Source: Muribaculaceae bacterium (lineage in GTDB: Bacteria; Bacteroidota; Bacteroidia; Bacteroidales; Muribaculaceae). From it: a DNA stretch of 64,000 nucleotides. The notes under the pieces are model-generated. The model saw only the letters and a program-made list of their open reading frames with translations. It was not told the DNA's origin and searched no databases. Numbering within the stretch: the stretch's first letter is position 1; each line of letters starts with the position of its first letter. This document shows, one piece after another, positions 25,575 to 32,717 of the stretch. The stretch is taken from NCBI GenBank assembly GCA_023663365.1, contig JAMPHP010000001.1:890740-954739 (forward strand), in the 5' to 3' direction. The position numbers and the translations under genes were made by a program.

Positions 25575-27173
25575 ATGGAGAAATCTGCAACATTCAGCAT
25601 AGAATCTCTCAAGACTTATCGTGAGGGTAAACGGCTTGAAGTAAAGTCGGCCAAGGGCGGTCTGCCAAATTCCCTTTGGGAGACGTATTCCGCTTTCGCC
25701 AATAGCGATGGCGGCATCATCGTGCTCGGTGTCAAGGAGCGCGAGGATGGCTCGTTGCTGACAGAGGGTCTGAAAGATGCGCATAAGTTGCTGAAAGACT
25801 TTTGGAATATGGTCAACAACCGTCAGAAAGTGAGCAGCAATATCCTCACGGATTCCATGGTTAAGATTGAGGCCTGCGAAGGCAAGGATGTGATTGTGGT
25901 CCGTGTTCCTCGTGCAGAACGCACCACAAAGCCTGTGTATGTTGGTTGCGACCCTCGCAGTGGCAGCTACCGCCGCAACGGCGAAGGCGACTATCATTGC
26001 TCTCTGGATGAGGTGTCGCTGATGATTCGCGATTCTTCGCTGGTTAGCGACGACAGCACTTTGCTGACACAATTGGATTACTCGGTGTTCTGCCCTGATA
26101 CCATCCGTGCATATCGCAATATTTTCAGCCTGACACATCAGAATCATCTTTGGAACCAAGAAGATGACATGATGTTTATGCGCCGAATCGGGGCTATGCG
26201 TGAGGATAAGGATACGGGCAAGTTCTGCCCGACGGGTGCCGGTCTGCTGATGTTCGGCTACGAATACGAAATCTCAGCGGTCTATCCTAACTATTTTCTT
26301 GACTACCAGGAGAACCGGACCAACGGCATCAATGCCCGATGGACCGACCGCATTACATGTCAGACCGGCGACTGGAGCGGAAACGTGTTTGACTTCCTGC
26401 TGAAAGTAATCCCCAAACTTCAGGCAGACTTGAAAGTGCCCTTTGTGCTTAAAGGCAATCTCCGCGATGAGAATACGCCGGTGCATAAGGCTATCAGAGA
26501 AGCCATGATAAATATGGTGACAAATGCTGATTTTCATGGGCGTAGAGGTGTAGTAGTAAATAAGGACGCCGACGGCTTCAAGTTTGCCAACCCCGGCACT
26601 ATGCGAGTCTCGCTCACGGATGCCATTCAAGACAATTCATCGGATCCGCGCAACGGCACAATGTTGAAGATGCTTGCAATGGTGGAATATGGCGAACGAG
26701 CAGGCAGCGGGCTGCACCGCATCTTCCACACGTGGGAGACGGTGTATCACTGCAAGCCGACTATGGAGACGTCAAACTCCGGGGGCGTTGACCGCACCGT
26801 GCTGCGCCTTAGCTTTGAGGGTCACCAAGCCGACACGGAAGCTATGCGCCGCCTCTATGATGACCCCGATACCATTACTTTCGGTGGACCTGACACACAG
26901 GAAAATGGAGGTAGTGCGCCAGAAAGTAAGGGAGAAGGTAAGGGAGAAAGTAATAAAGAAAGCACGCAAAGAATGCAAAGTAAGGGAGAAAGTAATGGAG
27001 AACGCGTTGTCTCCCTCCTCAAAAGTAATGGAGAACTCACTTTACCGGAAGTTGCTCAAATTCTGAATCTATCCTTGGGAGGCATTGAGAAAATCGTTCG
27101 TAAACTTAAAAGAAAAGGTCTCCTCATCCGCGAAGGCTCAACAAAATCCGGGCGATGGGTTGTAAAGGAATAA
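25575..27173 (+). CDS. AlbA_2/Schlafen-type ATP-binding transcriptional regulator
   Basis: 532 residues from ATG 25575. The N-terminal AlbA_2 (Schlafen-like) domain covers about residues 8-125 (EGKRLEVKSAKGGLPNSLWETYSAFANSDGGIIVLGV). A HATPase_c_4-like region near residues 305-395 has KAIREAMINMVTNADFHGRRG and ERAGSGLHRIF. A Lys/Glu/Ser-rich linker (SKGEGKGESNKES) precedes a C-terminal winged helix (LTLPEVAQILNLSLGGIEKIVRKL). Such proteins are usually described as DNA-binding regulators; some sit in mobile or defence contexts (family knowledge). The gene is less GC-rich than its neighbours and lies beside a decayed duplicate, so horizontal acquisition is likely. Confidence 0.8.
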   Translation: MEKSATFSIESLKTYREGKRLEVKSAKGGLPNSLWETYSAFANSDGGIIVLGVKEREDGSLLTEGLKDAHKLLKDFWNMVNNRQKVSSNILTDSMVKIEACEGKDVIVVRVPRAERTTKPVYVGCDPRSGSYRRNGEGDYHCSLDEVSLMIRDSSLVSDDSTLLTQLDYSVFCPDTIRAYRNIFSLTHQNHLWNQEDDMMFMRRIGAMREDKDTGKFCPTGAGLLMFGYEYEISAVYPNYFLDYQENRTNGINARWTDRITCQTGDWSGNVFDFLLKVIPKLQADLKVPFVLKGNLRDENTPVHKAIREAMINMVTNADFHGRRGVVVNKDADGFKFANPGTMRVSLTDAIQDNSSDPRNGTMLKMLAMVEYGERAGSGLHRIFHTWETVYHCKPTMETSNSGGVDRTVLRLSFEGHQADTEAMRRLYDDPDTITFGGPDTQENGGSAPESKGEGKGESNKESTQRMQSKGESNGERVVSLLKSNGELTLPEVAQILNLSLGGIEKIVRKLKRKGLLIREGSTKSGRWVVKE

Positions 27174-27253
27174 TCACCTCATTTTAAAATTACAACCCTT
27201 CATGTCACCCCTCTAGTGCGGGCTTTGCTGTCGGCTGTCAAAATAGGCAGGCG

Positions 27254-27281
27254 GGCGGGTCGGACAAATATGGCGGGTCGG
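27254..27281 (+). promoter_or_regulatory. Direct repeats upstream of the acyltransferase promoter
   Basis: GGCGGGTCGG occurs at about 27254-27263 and again at 27272-27281. The second copy occupies the -33 region of the promoter whose -7 element is TATATTTG (27302-27309). It could be a regulator-binding site; 27174-27253 shows nothing else. Confidence 0.35.
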
Positions 27282-27301
27282 TATAAGTCATATTTTTTTC
27301 G

Positions 27302-27309
27302 TATATTTG
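27302..27309 (+). promoter_or_regulatory. -7 element of the acyltransferase gene
   Basis: TATATTTG, 27 nt upstream of ATG 27337. An in-frame TTG at 27307 overlaps the element and is not the start. Confidence 0.55.
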
Positions 27310-27336
27310 CAAGCTAAACGAAGAACATCCACCTAT

Positions 27337-28197
27337 ATGGCTGATATACTTGACAAGGACGGCCGGCCGGTGAAGCGAACCGTGCTCGATGCCGACGATA
27401 TTATGGATCTTGCAGCGCCTCTGCAAGGCCACCGCAAGCTCGTGGAGCGCCTGATGCACTGGCTTGAGGTGGACCGCGTGAATGAGGTACACTCCAAGTA
27501 CTTCGACACTCCCGGGCCGGCTTTCGTGAAGAGTCTGCTCGAGGATTTCGATGTGAAGCTGCGTGTCGACAATGAAGAGGTGCTCGCTTCGTTCCCCGAA
27601 GGTACGCCTTTTATCACAGTGAGCAACCACCCCTTCGGAGCTCTCGACGGCATTGCACTCATAAAACTCGTCACCACCTACCGACCTGAATACAAGGTGA
27701 TGGTGAATATGATTTTGAACCATATCTCCGCCATGCGCCCCAACTTTATCGCCGTCGACGCCCTCGCCAGCGACGACCCGGCCAAGAAAGCGGTGTCGAT
27801 GCGCGGCATCAAGGAGGCCATCATGCAGGTGCGCCGCGGCAGGCCGATGGGCTTTTTCCCTGCCGGGGCTGTGTCGAAGCTCAACGGCCGGTTCAGGCTC
27901 GAGGACCGCGAGTGGCAGCCTACCATCGTGCGCCTCATCAGGCAGCTCGATGTGCCCGTGGTGCCTATATTTTTCCATGGCAGCAACTCGGCCATGTTCA
28001 ACATCCTCGGCGTGCTCAGCTGGCAGCTGCGCACACTCCGCCTGCCCTCCGAGGTATTCCGCAAGTGCCACTCCACACTCCACATCTCTGTGGGCGAGCC
28101 TATCTCGGTGGAGGAGCAGAAGCTGCATCAGGGAAGCGACGAGGAGTTTGGCAAATTTCTGAAAGACAGGACCTACGCTCTCCGAAAATTGAAATAA
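27337..28197 (+). CDS. PlsC-like acyltransferase (lysophospholipid/ornithine-lipid type)
   Basis: 286 residues from ATG 27337. The acyltransferase block I motif appears as NHPFGALDG (the HX4D form is H-PFGA-LD), followed by FFPAGAVSK and VPIFFHG in the positions of later acyltransferase blocks. The resemblance is to the hemolysin-like/OlsA acyltransferases, which acylate lyso-aminolipids or lysophospholipids, so the gene may act in glycine- or ornithine-lipid synthesis. The partner OlsB/GlsB N-acyltransferase is not seen here. It is followed after 12 nt by a sigma-54 activator gene. Confidence 0.8.
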   Translation: MADILDKDGRPVKRTVLDADDIMDLAAPLQGHRKLVERLMHWLEVDRVNEVHSKYFDTPGPAFVKSLLEDFDVKLRVDNEEVLASFPEGTPFITVSNHPFGALDGIALIKLVTTYRPEYKVMVNMILNHISAMRPNFIAVDALASDDPAKKAVSMRGIKEAIMQVRRGRPMGFFPAGAVSKLNGRFRLEDREWQPTIVRLIRQLDVPVVPIFFHGSNSAMFNILGVLSWQLRTLRLPSEVFRKCHSTLHISVGEPISVEEQKLHQGSDEEFGKFLKDRTYALRKLK

Positions 28198-28209
28198 AGA
28201 GGATTGCAG

Positions 28210-29436
28210 ATGAACGCACAAGTACAGCAAGCAAAGCAGCGCTTCGGCATCATAGGCAACGCTCCGGCACTGACGGCGGCCGTGGAGCGCGCAATCCGTG
28301 TGGCTCCTATCGACCTTTCGGTGCTCGTGACCGGCGAGAGCGGCACCGGCAAAGAGTTCTTTCCCCAGATCATCCATGCCTACAGCCCCCGCAAGCACGC
28401 CAAGTATATCGCCGTGAACTGCGGCGCAATACCCGAGGGTACTATCGACTCCGAGCTTTTCGGCCACGAAAAGGGCGCCTTCACCGGTGCCGTCGATGCT
28501 CGCAAGGGCTACTTCGAGGAGGCAAACGGTGGCACCATATTCCTCGACGAGGTGGCCGAGCTGCCGCTGACCACTCAGGCACGCCTGCTGCGTGTGCTTG
28601 AGAGTGGTGAGTTCATCAAGGTGGGCTCGAGCACGGTGCAGCGCACCAACATCCGCGTGGTGGCCGCCACCAATGTCGACCTCATACGCGCCGTGGCCGA
28701 CGGTCGATTTCGCGAAGACCTTTACTACCGCCTCTCCACAGTGCAGATACACATACCGCCGCTGCGCGACCGCGGCTCCGACATCAAACTGCTCACACGC
28801 AAGTTCACCGCCGACTTCGCCGAGCGCTACCATGTGCCCGAGGTGAGCTTCAGCCCCGATGCCGACGATGCTCTCCGACACTACCGATGGCCCGGCAACG
28901 TGCGCCAGCTCAAGAACGTGGTGGAGCAGGTGGCACTCTTCGAGGGTGGCAAAGAGGTAGACGAAAGCACCCTGCGCAGCTATCTCCCCGACATCAGCGC
29001 GAGCTACATGCCCGTGGCCGGCTCAGCTTCGGCGCACAGCTACGAGCGCGAGCGCGAGATGCTTCTGGGCATGGTGTTCAAGCTCAGGCAACGCCTCGAT
29101 GCCATGCAGGAGCAGCTCGACAAGCTCGAGAACCGCGACGATGGCACGGCACACATCCTTGGCCGCACGCCCGTGCTTGAGGAGCCAAACTACCCCACCT
29201 CACTGGTGGTGTGCCCGCGACCCCCGGCCGAGCTGCCGGCTCAACCCTCGGCGCCGTGCAGCGACACCAACTACTCCGAAGTGCTCGACACGCCCCCCTC
29301 GCTCGAAGATAACGAGCGCGAGCTCATCCGCCGGGCCCTCGACCGGAACGACGGCCGGCGCAAGGCTGCCGCCGTGGAGCTCGGGATCTCGGAGCGTACT
29401 CTTTACCGTAAAATCAAGGAATATGACCTCGAATAG
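28210..29436 (+). CDS. Sigma-54-dependent transcriptional activator
   Basis: AAA+ enhancer-binding protein without a receiver domain, 408 residues from ATG 28210. The AAA+ domain starts near residue 10, Walker A GESGTGKE is at about residues 42-49, and the sigma-54 contact loop GAFTGA is at residues 89-94. Walker B (GGTIFLDEV) and the arginine-finger region (FREDLYYRL) are intact. The C-terminus has a Fis-type helix-turn-helix (RRKAAAVELGISERTLYRKI). There is no sensor domain, so it may be controlled by abundance or partners. The gene overlaps lptE by 14 nt. Confidence 0.93.
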   Translation: MNAQVQQAKQRFGIIGNAPALTAAVERAIRVAPIDLSVLVTGESGTGKEFFPQIIHAYSPRKHAKYIAVNCGAIPEGTIDSELFGHEKGAFTGAVDARKGYFEEANGGTIFLDEVAELPLTTQARLLRVLESGEFIKVGSSTVQRTNIRVVAATNVDLIRAVADGRFREDLYYRLSTVQIHIPPLRDRGSDIKLLTRKFTADFAERYHVPEVSFSPDADDALRHYRWPGNVRQLKNVVEQVALFEGGKEVDESTLRSYLPDISASYMPVAGSASAHSYEREREMLLGMVFKLRQRLDAMQEQLDKLENRDDGTAHILGRTPVLEEPNYPTSLVVCPRPPAELPAQPSAPCSDTNYSEVLDTPPSLEDNERELIRRALDRNDGRRKAAAVELGISERTLYRKIKEYDLE

Positions 29437-29947
29437 ACACATACGCCTATGGGCCGTGCTGCTGGTGATTGCCACGGCTGCGCTGTCGGCATGCCGCATA
29501 AGCGTGACCATGAACGGCTCCATGCTCGACTACAATATCTACCACACGGTGCGTGTGTCGGACTTCCCTATCCGCGCGGCGCTGGTGTATCCGCCCCTGC
29601 AGCAGATGTTCGAGAACACTCTGCTCGACTATATCGCCAAGAACACGCGCCTCCAGACCACCGACGGCGCCTCCGACCTCGAGATTGAGGGCGAAATCAC
29701 CGGCTATAACCTCACGCCACAGGCTGTCACCGAGAATGCCTACGCCTCGCAGACGCGACTCACAATATCGGTGCGCGTGAAGTATATCGACAACCGTCAG
29801 GAGGGCAATGATGTGGACCAGACATTCAGCGCCTACCGCGACTTCGACTCCTCGGAGATGCTTACCGACGTGCAGGACGAGCTCTGCGAGCAGATCAGCA
29901 AGGAGCTCGTGGACCTGATTTTCAACGCCACCCTCGGCAACTGGTGA
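29423..29947 (+). CDS. lptE: LPS-assembly lipoprotein LptE
   Basis: Outer-membrane lipoprotein that with LptD inserts lipopolysaccharide. The start is ATG 29423, inside the end of the preceding gene, giving 174 residues. The signal peptide ends in lipobox LSAC. The mature sequence (SMLDYNIYHTVRVSDFPIRA...) and the beta-sheet-rich core with a C-terminal helix ending LVDLIFNATLGNW fit Bacteroidetes LptE. The location between a sigma-54 activator and secG is a conserved Bacteroidales arrangement. Confidence 0.87.
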   Translation: MTSNRHIRLWAVLLVIATAALSACRISVTMNGSMLDYNIYHTVRVSDFPIRAALVYPPLQQMFENTLLDYIAKNTRLQTTDGASDLEIEGEITGYNLTPQAVTENAYASQTRLTISVRVKYIDNRQEGNDVDQTFSAYRDFDSSEMLTDVQDELCEQISKELVDLIFNATLGNW

Positions 29948-29951
29948 TACT

Positions 29952-30761
29952 ATGGACAAGGCTACACTGACATCGCTGCTCGAAGATGCCCTCGCCCTGC
30001 CCGATGGCAGCGCAGCTACCGACGCCATGCGGGAGTCGCTCGGCAAGGCCGCCGGTGAACACCCTTACTTCGGGGCACTCACGCTGCTGCAGCTCAGGCA
30101 CATGCCCGAGGCTTCCGACGAGGAGGTCGAGGCCCTGCGCCGACGGCTCGCCCTGCAGTGCCCCGGACGGCGGACTATGGCCTTTGCCGCATACGGCGAC
30201 GACTGGGCACGCTTCTACCCCGAGGCCGAGGCACCGGCTCCGCAGGACACCGTCGACGTAATCGACACCTTCCTGAGCACCTACGGCTCGTGCTCGCCCG
30301 AAGAGGAGGCACTGCTCGAGCGCATGATATTCAACCCCACTCCCGACTATTCCGAGATGCTCGCCCGTGAGGAGCAGGAGAGCCTGCCCGAGCCCGACGA
30401 TGCGCCGGCCGACAGTCAGGATGCTCTAATCAACGCCTTTATCCGCGACCGCCATCCGGCAGCGCACAGCCCCTCGCTCATGCCGGAGCCGGCCGAGGCC
30501 GCTGCTGCCGAAGCCGAGCCCGAGCGCACCCCGATTCCACGCCCCGAACACTCCGACGACACCCTCCTGAGCGAGAGTCTTGCCAAAATTTTCATAAAAC
30601 AAGGCAGATATGAGCGCGCTTACGAAATTATATCGGGCATAAACTTGAAATTTCCAAAAAAAAGTGCTTACTTTGCAGACCAATTGCGCTTTCTGCAAAA
30701 ATTGATTATGAACCGGCGCCGTATCGAGGGTCTTGATGACTCCGGCGTCACTGAAAAATAA
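29952..30761 (+). CDS. Conserved hypothetical protein of the lptE-secG cluster
   Basis: 269 residues without signal peptide or membrane segment. The N-terminal half is helical, followed by an acidic Pro/Ala/Glu-rich middle (about residues 120-210). The C-terminal part SLAKIFIKQGRYERAYEIISGINLKFPKKSAYFADQLRFL looks like a single tetratricopeptide-type helix pair. The gene is 4 nt after lptE and 16 nt before secG, so it belongs to the operon. Function is unknown; cytoplasmic. Confidence 0.8.
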   Translation: MDKATLTSLLEDALALPDGSAATDAMRESLGKAAGEHPYFGALTLLQLRHMPEASDEEVEALRRRLALQCPGRRTMAFAAYGDDWARFYPEAEAPAPQDTVDVIDTFLSTYGSCSPEEEALLERMIFNPTPDYSEMLAREEQESLPEPDDAPADSQDALINAFIRDRHPAAHSPSLMPEPAEAAAAEAEPERTPIPRPEHSDDTLLSESLAKIFIKQGRYERAYEIISGINLKFPKKSAYFADQLRFLQKLIMNRRRIEGLDDSGVTEK

Positions 30762-30777
30762 ACACACTCTTAAAACT

Positions 30778-31146
30778 ATGTACGTAGTCATTATCATTTT
30801 GACTGTTATCGTTGCCGTACTTCTGATCGGCATCGTTCTTATCCAGAAATCCAAGGGCGGCGGTCTTTCGTCGCAGTTCGGCGGTGCCGGCTCAGTGATG
30901 GGTGTCCGCCAGACCAACAGCTTCCTTGAGAAAGCCACATGGACTCTCGTGGGCGCGCTGGTACTTCTTTCCATCCTCTCTGTGTACACAATGCCCGGCC
31001 GTGGCGATGCCACCCAGCTCCGCACTCAGCCCGTGGCCGCTCCCGCTGCCGCTGAGGCTCCCGCAGGCCAGTTCGACACTCCCGCCGCCACACTTCCCGT
31101 GGCCGAGACTCCTGCCGAAGCTCCCGCACCTGCCGAGGCTGAATAA
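30778..31146 (+). CDS. secG: Preprotein translocase subunit SecG
   Basis: Auxiliary inner-membrane subunit of the SecYEG channel. The start at ATG 30778 gives 122 residues. Two membrane helices flank the conserved loop QKSKGGGLSSQFGG, with the second around residues 48-66. An Ala/Pro/Glu-rich tail of about 45 residues follows, typical of Bacteroidetes SecG. It is the last gene of the sigma-54/lptE cluster. Confidence 0.93.
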   Translation: MYVVIIILTVIVAVLLIGIVLIQKSKGGGLSSQFGGAGSVMGVRQTNSFLEKATWTLVGALVLLSILSVYTMPGRGDATQLRTQPVAAPAAAEAPAGQFDTPAATLPVAETPAEAPAPAEAE

Positions 31147-31182
31147 GTCCGGAACGCTTTTTTCTTAATATGATATCAAGTG

Positions 31183-31216
31183 CGTCATATCCTGCTCAAT
31201 GCGGCGGGATATGACG
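31183..31216 (+). terminator. Hairpin between secG and the U32 gene
   Basis: CGTCATATCC (31183-31192) and GGATATGACG (31207-31216) form a perfect 10-bp stem followed by TTT only. It may terminate the secG transcript or be part of the leader of the next gene, whose ATG is 14 nt further on. Confidence 0.5.
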
Positions 31217-31230
31217 TTTCGCAGCTACTT

Positions 31231-32502
31231 ATGACACGAAGTGATTTTGAGATAATGGCACCTGTAGGGTGCTACGAGTCGCTTACGGCAGCCATTGCCG
31301 CCGGTGCAAATGCAGTGTACTTCGGCGTGGAGGGCCTGAACATGCGCTCACGCTCGAGCGCCAACTTCACCCTCGACGACCTGCGCCGCATAGCCTCGCT
31401 CTGCGATGCCGCCGGCGTGAAGACCTACCTCACCGTCAACACCATAGTCTACGACGAAGACCTCGCCAAGGTCGACGCCGTGGTTGCCGCCGCTGCCGAA
31501 GCCGGCATCTCCGCAATTATCGCCAGCGACATCGCCGTCATTGCCTGCTGCCGCCGCCATGGCGTGGAGGTACACATCTCCACTCAGTGCAATATCTCCA
31601 ACGTCGAGGCCGTCCGCTTCTATGCAACCTTTGCCGATGTGATGGTACTCGCCCGCGAGCTCAATCTCGAGCAGGTGCGCGCCATCGCCGATGCCATCGA
31701 GGCCGAGAATATCACCGGACCGGCAGGGCACAAGGTGCGCCTGGAGATGTTCTGCCACGGCGCCCTCTGCATGGCCGTGTCGGGCAAGTGCTACCTGAGC
31801 CTCCACCAGATGAACTCGAGCGCCAACCGCGGAGCCTGCACGCAGATATGCCGACGCGGCTATGAAGTCACCGACCTCGAGACCGGTGACCAACTCGCCG
31901 TGGAGAATAAATATATAATGTCGCCCAAGGACCTCAAGACCATCCACTTCCTCGACCGCATGGTCGACGCCGGCATCACAGTGTTCAAAATCGAAGGCCG
32001 CGCCCGCGGGCCGGAGTACGTCGATATTGCCGTGCGCTGCTATTCAGAGGCTCTCGAGGCTATCTGCGACGGCACTTACGATGCCGCCAAAGTGGCAGGC
32101 TGGGATGAGCGACTGGCAAAAATTTTCAACCGCGGCTTCTGGGACGGCTACTACCTCGGGCAGCGCCTCGGCGAGTGGTCGGGCAAATACGGCTCGTCGG
32201 CAACACGCGTCAAGCAGTATGCTGCAAAGGGTGTGAAGTACTTCTCGCGCCTCGGCGTGGGTGAGTTCTTCATGGAGGCCGGAGAGCTCTGCGTGGGCGA
32301 CGAGGTGGTAATCACCGGCCCTACCACAGGCGCGCTGATACTCACCCTCGACGACATCCGCGTGGGTGGCCGCAGTGTGGAGAAAGCCGTCAAAGGCGAC
32401 TCTTTCTCCATAGCCGTACCGTCGAAAATCCGCCCGGCCGACCGCCTCTACCGCTGGCTACCGACGGGAACGGAAGATAAAAAAAGTGTAAACAAAGGTT
32501 AA
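31231..32502 (+). CDS. U32 family peptidase / tRNA-modification protein
   Basis: 423 residues from ATG 31231 (MTRSDFEIMAPVG); a GTG further upstream would lie across a stable hairpin. A TIM-barrel N-terminus carries MAPVGCYESLTAAIAAGANAVYFG, and the U32 signature appears as FCHGALCMAVSGKCYLS and NRGACTQICRRGY with conserved cysteines. The C-terminal beta-barrel follows. Several U32 proteins act in tRNA or rRNA hydroxylation rather than proteolysis (TrhP, RlhA), and the conserved Cys residues fit that, but the specific role cannot be read from sequence. Confidence 0.85.
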   Translation: MTRSDFEIMAPVGCYESLTAAIAAGANAVYFGVEGLNMRSRSSANFTLDDLRRIASLCDAAGVKTYLTVNTIVYDEDLAKVDAVVAAAAEAGISAIIASDIAVIACCRRHGVEVHISTQCNISNVEAVRFYATFADVMVLARELNLEQVRAIADAIEAENITGPAGHKVRLEMFCHGALCMAVSGKCYLSLHQMNSSANRGACTQICRRGYEVTDLETGDQLAVENKYIMSPKDLKTIHFLDRMVDAGITVFKIEGRARGPEYVDIAVRCYSEALEAICDGTYDAAKVAGWDERLAKIFNRGFWDGYYLGQRLGEWSGKYGSSATRVKQYAAKGVKYFSRLGVGEFFMEAGELCVGDEVVITGPTTGALILTLDDIRVGGRSVEKAVKGDSFSIAVPSKIRPADRLYRWLPTGTEDKKSVNKG

Positions 32503-32515
32503 CGAACGCTTATTT

Positions 32516-32547
32516 TTTGCATCGATGCAAAAATCGCATTATCTTTG
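32516..32547 (+). promoter_or_regulatory. Promoter of a putative small RNA
   Basis: TTTG (32516-32519), exactly 20 nt, TATCTTTG (32540-32547). A perfect Bacteroidetes consensus with no coding sequence of its own downstream. The -33 lies inside the palindrome TTTTTTGCATCGATGCAAAAA region, which could also terminate the U32 transcript. Confidence 0.75.
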
Positions 32548-32552
32548 CCTTT

Positions 32553-32669
32553 GCAAACATAGGAAGATTTTACATAGAATTACATTAATTTAGAAGCAAG
32601 ACAATCAAATACATAAGTGAATCATAGGTTAGGATGCAATTGCCTGCGACGGGTAGTTGCATTTTTTTG
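32553..32669 (+). ncRNA. Putative small RNA, about 115 nt
   Basis: Delimited by a consensus promoter (32516-32547) and a strong intrinsic terminator (32634-32669). The 5' part (32553-32633) is AT-rich with little structure, a good region for base-pairing with targets. No reading frame with coding character exists. It could instead be an attenuated leader of the amylase gene, but that gene has its own -7 element at 32680-32687. I do not recognise it as a known RNA family. Confidence 0.6.
32634..32669 (+). terminator. Intrinsic terminator of the putative small RNA
   Basis: ATGCAATTGCCT (32634-32645) pairs with GGGTAGTTGCAT (32651-32662), including three G-T pairs, around the loop GCGAC. A run of seven T follows, then another T run. 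Confidence 0.8.
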
Positions 32670-32679
32670 TTTTTTTATG

Positions 32680-32687
32680 TACCTTTG
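32680..32687 (+). promoter_or_regulatory. -7 element of the amylase gene
   Basis: TACCTTTG, 31 nt upstream of ATG 32718. A weak -33 (TTG at 32657-32659) sits 20 nt upstream inside the small-RNA terminator. Confidence 0.5.
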
Positions 32688-32717
32688 CCTCACATTTGTG
32701 ATTCAATATATTATACC

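Noticed and set aside
27307..27336. Upstream TTG starts for genes at 25575, 27337 and 53787
   Set aside because: In each case the TTG is part of the -7 element TAnnTTTG itself, so it cannot be in the mRNA; a proper ATG follows within 30 nt.
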